From positions 108,217-172,216 of the forward strand of contig CALSVI010000004.1 in NCBI GenBank assembly GCA_943840615.1: a stretch of DNA of 64,000 nucleotides, written 5' to 3'. Positions 59,213-64,000 of this stretch are shown here, piece after piece. Under the pieces are notes generated by a model. The model worked only from the letters and a program-made list of their open reading frames with translations, was not told the DNA's origin and ran no database searches. A program made the position numbers and the translations under genes. Position 1 is the first letter of the stretch, and every line of letters starts with the position of its first letter. The stretch is from an uncultured Luminiphilus sp. (GTDB lineage: Bacteria > Pseudomonadota > Gammaproteobacteria > Pseudomonadales > Halieaceae).

Positions 59213-60823
59213 TTAGCAAGTGGGCGCATCACCGATTCGAGTGAAGGGACCCTGTTGGGGGTTAGTACCACGAGTCCACCACTTTGCCTCGTAGAGACCG
59301 CCTTGATAGGTTGCTCGATCACCACCTTGATAGGTAGTCGCATCTGAGTAGGGCAGCACAGCATCACTCACCAATTCGAATGCGTCAGTCGCATCAGGTG
59401 CGGCACCACGAGTCCACCACTTTGCCTGATAGACCAGCCCATTGAAGGACACCAGTTCACCACCAGTATAGGTTGCGGTGATGTCGAAGGCAGGGTTCAT
59501 TGAGGCCATTGGGTCAGTGTCACATGATCCACCTATGTCCATGCCATCATGTCCACTGTGACCGTCCATGCCACCCATGTCAGGGTTCACACGGTTGTCT
59601 TCGACTCGGACAACAGCGGTTAACTGTTCAGTTGCATTGGTGTCCAGAGACTCGGCAACAACAATCAGCGTCAGTTCACCTGCTTCTGGTTCATGAACGT
59701 GGAGTTTGAGTTCTTGTGTGCCACCCAGAGTGTAGTCGTCACCGATGACAGTATCGCCAAACTCGTTGAACAATGTCGCAGTGACACGTGAGTTGGCGTT
59801 GACAGAGATCGTGAAGTAGACGTCAGTCATGCCCATCTCATTGATCTCGACTACCGAGTCAGCAGCCAGTGTTGCCTCGTAGACAAACTCGGGTTCTGGC
59901 GCAAAGGTCACCGTTGTCTCGATATTACCGATGTTGGTGTCGGTATAGATTCGGTTCTGACCAGCGGCAGGGATGAACAGGTCACCATCACGGGCGCCAG
60001 AGTAGTAACCCAGACCAGCATCGTTGATGGCGCGCGCCAGCGCTAGCGAAGCAGCAGCACCAGAGGTGTATTCTGTTGCCTGGAAAGAGACAGAAAGTGA
60101 GGAGTCTTCAGCACCATCAACAAATACGCGCGTTGAAATTGCATCACCTGCTTCCATTGGGATAGCACCGGAGATCAAACCAACTTCAGTGAAGGGATCT
60201 ACTTCGGGTTCTACTGGGGTAGGCGCGAAAGGGTTGGTGCCATCGAAGTTCAAGTCGAGCACGTTGTAGAAAGATGCCGCAGTGTCACCAACATCCCACA
60301 CTGCAAGGACCACATGGTATCCCTCACGTTCGGGGACCAGACAGTTATGGGTCACTTCGAATGGAGGCTGCACCATACCACCGTCAACTTCACAGAATGG
60401 GGCCAACTCGAATTGATCACGTGTCAGCTGTGCAGCCGGATTCCAGTCTGCTTTGGTGATGAAGTATCGCCAGTCACGGGTGACATGGTTGGCAGTGAAG
60501 CGCCACGTGAAGTCCTGATAACCAGATGCGAAATCAGACTTGAACCATCGGGTCGGAGATTGCGCATTGAGTTGCGACCATGTGGGGACACCCGCACCCG
60601 CAATCGTGCCATCTGCAGGACCACCAATCGGGAACCGGGGAGCGCCGTCGGCTCCTTCCACTGATTGGGGCTCATATTGGACCGGACCACATCCGGTGTT
60701 GTTACCGAGTTTGCAGTGAAAAGATCGTGCTTCGGGTGACTGCATATATCCGTGCCCGAAGGCCACGGAAGAAAGCGCAGCTCCAGCAATAGCAACAACA
60801 AGTTTAGTTTTAGCAAAGTTCAT
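59213..60823 (-). CDS. AA10 lytic polysaccharide monooxygenase with C-terminal chitin-binding modules
   Basis: A 536-residue secreted protein. After signal cleavage (AFG-H) the mature protein starts with His 24, and His 113 in TANHVTRDW completes the copper histidine brace; the AA10 domain runs to about residue 200. A GbpA2-like beta-sandwich region (about 210-410) follows, then a Met/Gly/His-rich stretch (about 418-435) and two copies of a CBM5/12-like module each with AKWWTRG. It oxidatively cleaves chitin or cellulose. Two paired palindromes lie 125-225 bp upstream. Confidence 0.92.
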   Translation of the reverse strand: MNFAKTKLVVAIAGAALSSVAFGHGYMQSPEARSFHCKLGNNTGCGPVQYEPQSVEGADGAPRFPIGGPADGTIAGAGVPTWSQLNAQSPTRWFKSDFASGYQDFTWRFTANHVTRDWRYFITKADWNPAAQLTRDQFELAPFCEVDGGMVQPPFEVTHNCLVPEREGYHVVLAVWDVGDTAASFYNVLDLNFDGTNPFAPTPVEPEVDPFTEVGLISGAIPMEAGDAISTRVFVDGAEDSSLSVSFQATEYTSGAAASLALARAINDAGLGYYSGARDGDLFIPAAGQNRIYTDTNIGNIETTVTFAPEPEFVYEATLAADSVVEINEMGMTDVYFTISVNANSRVTATLFNEFGDTVIGDDYTLGGTQELKLHVHEPEAGELTLIVVAESLDTNATEQLTAVVRVEDNRVNPDMGGMDGHSGHDGMDIGGSCDTDPMASMNPAFDITATYTGGELVSFNGLVYQAKWWTRGAAPDATDAFELVSDAVLPYSDATTYQGGDRATYQGGLYEAKWWTRGTNPQQGPFTRIGDAPTC

Positions 60824-60947
60824 TTAATTGACTCCCTAGTTGTGTGAGTTTCTACAGCGCTTATCGAGACGTTGTAGTGAGGGCCATCCTTGGCCGTTTT
60901 GATCTGTCCTTGATGAACACATCATCGGGATTCAGTGGGCCTGCGGC

Positions 60948-60985
60948 TTGGCAGAGCCTGCCAACCCCTTGGCAAAACCCGCCAA
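60948..60985. promoter_or_regulatory. Paired palindrome, copy c
   Basis: Two perfect TTGGC-N7-GCCAA sites (60948-60964 and 60969-60985), 4 bp apart, in the 308-bp region between the LPMO gene (minus) and the divergent gene starting at 61132. It is one of two adjacent copies here, so this intergenic region holds the densest cluster of the motif. Confidence 0.75.
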
Positions 60986-61008
60986 TTAAAACTTTTCAAA
61001 AAGTTCGA

Positions 61009-61046
61009 ATGGCATCTTCTGCCAACCCATTGGCGCATCCTGACAA
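61009..61046. promoter_or_regulatory. Paired palindrome, copy d (two mismatches)
   Basis: Sites 61009-61025 (ATGGC-N7-GCCAA) and 61030-61046 (TTGGC-N7-GACAA), with the same 4-bp gap and 21-bp repeat. Each site carries one arm mismatch. It starts 61 bp (about three 21-bp units) after copy c, so all four sites may lie on nearly the same helix face. Confidence 0.65.
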
Positions 61047-61131
61047 TAAATACAACTGCTCCTCTCCGATGATGTTGGCTCAAGGAAGAACTCACGCCAT
61101 TGATGGCGCTATTTAACTAGAGGGTTTCGAT

Positions 61132-62592
61132 ATGGACTTGCAGAAAATAGAGAAGAACATGGTTAAGGGAAGCCCCGCGCGACTGTTCCCAATTCTTCCT
61201 GAATCAAAGAGAGAGGAGAAGGCGACCAGTATGCTCCTGTCTGTATTTACCATGGTTCCTGACTTCGCTAGTGCGGTACTAGAGGAGGTTGGAGCCCCTA
61301 TTGGAAAGCGAGCAAAGATTTCTTGCTTCACTGAGGTTTCGTTTAAAGGAATTAAGCCAAGCAGTCGGCCTGACGGCTTGATTGTCGTCGAGTCCACCAG
61401 AGGCACGTGGGCTGCTTTGGTTGAGTCCAAAATAGGACCGTCTGAAGTTACTGAAGAGCAGCTGGCTGACTACATTGAAGTTGCCAAAGCGCAGGGTTTT
61501 GATGCTGTCATTACCATCAGTAATCAATTCGCTGGTGACCCTTCACATCATCCGCTGTCTCTCTCCAAGACCAAGCGCAAGGGCATTGGTTTATTTCACT
61601 TCTCTTGGCTTTCAATAACGAGCAAGGCGCTTCTACTCATAGACAGCAAGTCGGTCACCGATGCTGAACAATCGTTCGTAATGAGAGAACTCGTACGCTA
61701 CATGCAGTCAAGTAAAACAGGCATGTCCCACGCACTCTCAATGGGTAAAGACTGGAAATGGCTGTGTAACGAGGTGCACCAAGGTCATCCGACTCCCAAA
61801 TCCTCTTCAGCACTATCCGGCGCGGTTGCTGATTGGTTCCAGCTACTGAGGTTTCTCAGCATTAAGTTGAGTTTGGCTGTGGGCGAGCCTTGCTCTGCGC
61901 ACCTTCACAAGAAGCACTTGTCAGATTCTGGCGCTCGGATGCAAGCCGCCATCTGCGGCTTTACGCAGACACAGTCGTTTAGTGGCGAAATCAAAATCCC
62001 TAACGCTGCATCAAGACTCACTATCGCTACCTCTTTGGTCAGAAAAACGATTGACCTGAGTGTGCGTGTAGATGCACCGAAGGACGTTAAACAGCAACGC
62101 GCGGCCATTAATTTCGTATTGAGTCAGCTTAAGGGCTGCGCAGCAGATGACATTATCGTAGTCGTGAATTGGCCCGGCAGAACTCCACCAACCAAGCTCT
62201 CGCTTCAGAAAGCGTTGGACGAGGATGAACGAAAGGCTCTGCTACTGCCCGAACTCAAATGTCTGCCTGTGTCGGTGGACTTGGTGCGAGTTATCGATGT
62301 AGGCGCGAGGATTAAGACCCCTAAATACCTTCCAGAGACCGCCGAAGTTGAAATGAAGCGTTTTTATGAGGAAATTGTCCAGCGGCTGCAGAAGTGGGTT
62401 CCGAAGGCTCCAAAGGTGAAAAAAGTCCCGACTGAAGAGTCAGCAAAGCGATCTATCGAAGCCCCAAGCACCCGAGATTTCAGTCATACCGCTAATGCCA
62501 GCATCAGCGAATGGAGCTCATACAGGCCAATAGGTGCGGTGCTGGGTTTTTCACCAATAGGCAATGACGGGCAGTGGCGTAAGCCGGATTGA
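61132..62592 (+). CDS. Unknown protein with a PD-(D/E)XK nuclease-like motif
   Basis: A 486-residue protein. Residues about 80-105 read SSRPDGLIVVE then WAALVESKIG, a D-x(n)-ExK arrangement typical of PD-(D/E)XK nuclease folds, followed by EQLADYIEVAKAQGFDAVITISNQF. The C-terminal half is unassigned and ends with a basic, low-complexity stretch (PKAPKVKKVPTEE). It starts 86 bp after copy d and is divergent from the LPMO gene. Its base composition is less GC-rich than the flanking core genes, which hints at transfer. A role in defence, restriction or DNA repair is possible but unproven. Confidence 0.65.
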   Translation: MDLQKIEKNMVKGSPARLFPILPESKREEKATSMLLSVFTMVPDFASAVLEEVGAPIGKRAKISCFTEVSFKGIKPSSRPDGLIVVESTRGTWAALVESKIGPSEVTEEQLADYIEVAKAQGFDAVITISNQFAGDPSHHPLSLSKTKRKGIGLFHFSWLSITSKALLLIDSKSVTDAEQSFVMRELVRYMQSSKTGMSHALSMGKDWKWLCNEVHQGHPTPKSSSALSGAVADWFQLLRFLSIKLSLAVGEPCSAHLHKKHLSDSGARMQAAICGFTQTQSFSGEIKIPNAASRLTIATSLVRKTIDLSVRVDAPKDVKQQRAAINFVLSQLKGCAADDIIVVVNWPGRTPPTKLSLQKALDEDERKALLLPELKCLPVSVDLVRVIDVGARIKTPKYLPETAEVEMKRFYEEIVQRLQKWVPKAPKVKKVPTEESAKRSIEAPSTRDFSHTANASISEWSSYRPIGAVLGFSPIGNDGQWRKPD

Positions 62593-62623
62593 GATATGTG
62601 GATAAAAACTGACCCTCTTGAGT

Positions 62624-63722
62624 TCAACGGTTTTCCATACCGTCGTTTTCGTCCGGCGTGAACTTGGGTGCCAGATGGGTGCCCCCCGGCTCCAACACCC
62701 AAAACGTCTCCCTCGGCAGCCCCTGCGCATCCAATGCGGCCTCAAGGTCGGTAATGGGGTCGTTAATCGCCTCCCAGGTGAGCTGAAACACCCCAAAGTG
62801 AATGCCGAGGCTTTGCTGGCTGTTGAGGTCCAGGTGCGCCTGCACCGCCTCGCTCGGGGTTTAAGTGGATGTCTTTCATAAACCAGCGGGGCTCGTAGGC
62901 GCCGATGGGTAACAGGCTCAGCGCAAAGGGCCCGTATTGCTCGCCCTGGGCTTTAAAGTGCGGCGAGTAGCCGGTGTCGCCGGCAAAGTAGATGGCGCCC
63001 TCGGGGGTCTCCACCACAAAAGAGCCCCACAGGGTCTTCATTTGGTCGGACGCGCCGCGCCCCGAGCGGTGCTGGCACTCCACAAAGTGCACGGTGGCGG
63101 GGCCTACTTGGGTGTGCTCGCCCCAGTCGAGTTCTAGTGCGTTTGGGTAGCCCTGTTTTTTGAGGAGCTTGGCGTTACCCAGCCCCGACACAATCACCGG
63201 CTCTTTCTCCTGCTGCTGGCGCAGTTTTTTCAGGCTCGCGGTGTCGAGGTGGTCGTAGTGGTTGTGGCTCACCAGAATCAGGTCGATCTCGGGCAGCGCC
63301 TCGATCGGGATGCCCGGGTCGCGCACCCGCTTGGGCCCGGCAAAGGTCACCGGGCTCACGCGCTTTGACCACACCGGGTCGGTGAGGATATTCAGGCCCG
63401 CCACCTGCACCAGCACCGTGGCGTGGTTAATGTAGGTGGCGCGGATGCCCTCGGTCACCCGCTCCACAATGGGGTCGGCGGGGGGTTCTCGACCTGTCTT
63501 GGGCCACTTTTCTTTGTTCCACAGGTTCTGCCACAGGAATTGCTGATATCCCCCGCGCCCTTGTCGGCACCACTGGTGTTGTAAAAGCGTTTGCCGTCGT
63601 AGTGCGCGCTCACGGGCCACTCCCTGTCGGTGGTTTCATAGATGGGTTGGTCGTTCTGGGCCTGCCCGTTGCCACTGGCGCACTCCGGTCAAGACGAGCA
63701 GGAATAATAAAAGTTTGTACAA
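62624..63722 (-). CDS. Metallo-beta-lactamase-fold lipoprotein (three frameshifts)
   Basis: MBL-fold hydrolase related to the NAPE-PLD/UlaG-like group: HNHYDHLD is the zinc motif HxHxDH, with further ligands in FVECQHRSGRG, YFAGDTGYS and a late histidine in GGTHLAPKF. Three single-base shifts interrupt it: an extra base near the lipobox (restoring LTGCASG), one G missing in the C5 run at 63550-63554, and one extra base in GGGG at 62856-62859. A TTG start at 63722 begins the signal peptide LYKLLLFLLVLTGC. Repaired length is about 365 residues. Confidence 0.75.
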
Positions 63723-63788
63723 TTTAATGTTGGTTCGGGTTTGGCATATGGGGGCTACGGCCTGAAGCTTCTGCCAGATTCAAATGAG

Positions 63789-63826
63789 TTGGCGGTCTTA
63801 GCCAAGCAACTGGCAGGTTTGGTCAA
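63789..63826. promoter_or_regulatory. Paired palindrome, copy e (two mismatches)
   Basis: Sites 63789-63805 (perfect TTGGC-N7-GCCAA) and 63810-63826 (CTGGC-N7-GTCAA), again with a 4-bp gap. It lies between the divergent MBL lipoprotein gene and the partial gene at the right edge, 67 and 81 bp from their starts. Confidence 0.65.
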
Positions 63827-63906
63827 GCCGGCTAAAGTAATTGTCTCCATATTTGAGCTATGTAAAGGTGATTAATCGGAACTAGAAGGTTGAAGGAGTC
63901 TTAAAC

Positions 63907-64000
63907 GTGCTCTCGAATAGCCAGCAAAAAAGTGGCCCCATTAAGGTAAAGCAGGACGCACATAATTTTCTTGTGGAGATCGACTTTCGCGATAAACACA
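63907..64000 (+). CDS. Start of an unidentified gene, cut by the window edge
   Basis: A GTG-started frame with GAAGGAG upstream encodes VLSNSQQKSGPIKVKQDAH and a few more residues before the window ends. Too short to identify. It follows paired palindrome copy e by 81 bp. Confidence 0.4.
   Translation, partial: MLSNSQQKSGPIKVKQDAHNFLVEIDFRDKH

Noticed and set aside
37646..63826. CRISPR array
   Set aside because: The repeats are dispersed over 26 kb in pairs, too short, and have no regular spacers or cas genes nearby.

Overview
The window reads as a chromosomal segment of an aerobic anoxygenic phototrophic gammaproteobacterium, most likely of the OM60/NOR5 (Halieaceae, Congregibacter/Luminiphilus-like) group. 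That placement is inferred from gene content and order (type II reaction centre genes with a four-haem PufC, spirilloxanthin-type carotenoid genes, marine heterotroph flanks); no database search was possible.

Positions 1-28,100 are part of a photosynthesis gene cluster. It opens with the end of the puh assembly genes (puhB-puhC-puhE) and a hemN-type gene on the plus strand. A minus-strand superoperon follows, read right to left: crtE-crtF-bchC-bchX-bchY-bchZ-pufQ-pufL-pufM-pufC-pufB-pufA, then idi. Next come crtC (plus), crtI-crtB (minus), bchI-bchD-bchO (minus), an alpha/beta hydrolase (plus) and crtD (minus), and then a less familiar block: a DUF2306-like membrane protein, a cytochrome P450 and an ATP-grasp enzyme. 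Exact TGT-N12-ACA palindromes (PpsR/CrtJ boxes) lie before bchC (two in tandem), between crtE and crtC, before crtI and before the ATP-grasp gene, so most of the block looks to be under one light/oxygen-responsive repressor.

Positions 28,400-64,000 are general metabolism and accessory genes: a FadH-like flavoenzyme with a rubredoxin/rubredoxin-reductase fusion, transaldolase, secreted proteins, a PhyH-type oxygenase beside a collapsed RidA gene, a sulfate activation/uptake group (SLC13 transporter, cysC, sat), a Rieske oxygenase/SDR/VOC/SnoaL group, a D-amino-acid operon (N-acyl-D-amino-acid deacylase, DgcN, DgcA), recQ, methyltransferases, an AA10 lytic polysaccharide monooxygenase with chitin-binding modules, a nuclease-like unknown protein and a metallo-beta-lactamase-fold lipoprotein.

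Two features stand out. First, five copies of a 38-bp paired palindrome, TTGGC-N7-GCCAA twice with exactly 4 bp between, lie only in intergenic regions of the right half and look like operators of an unidentified regulator. Second, at least fifteen single-base frameshifts, mostly in homopolymers and including essential or universally conserved genes, point to indel errors in the sequence; I have rejoined those genes across the shifts.
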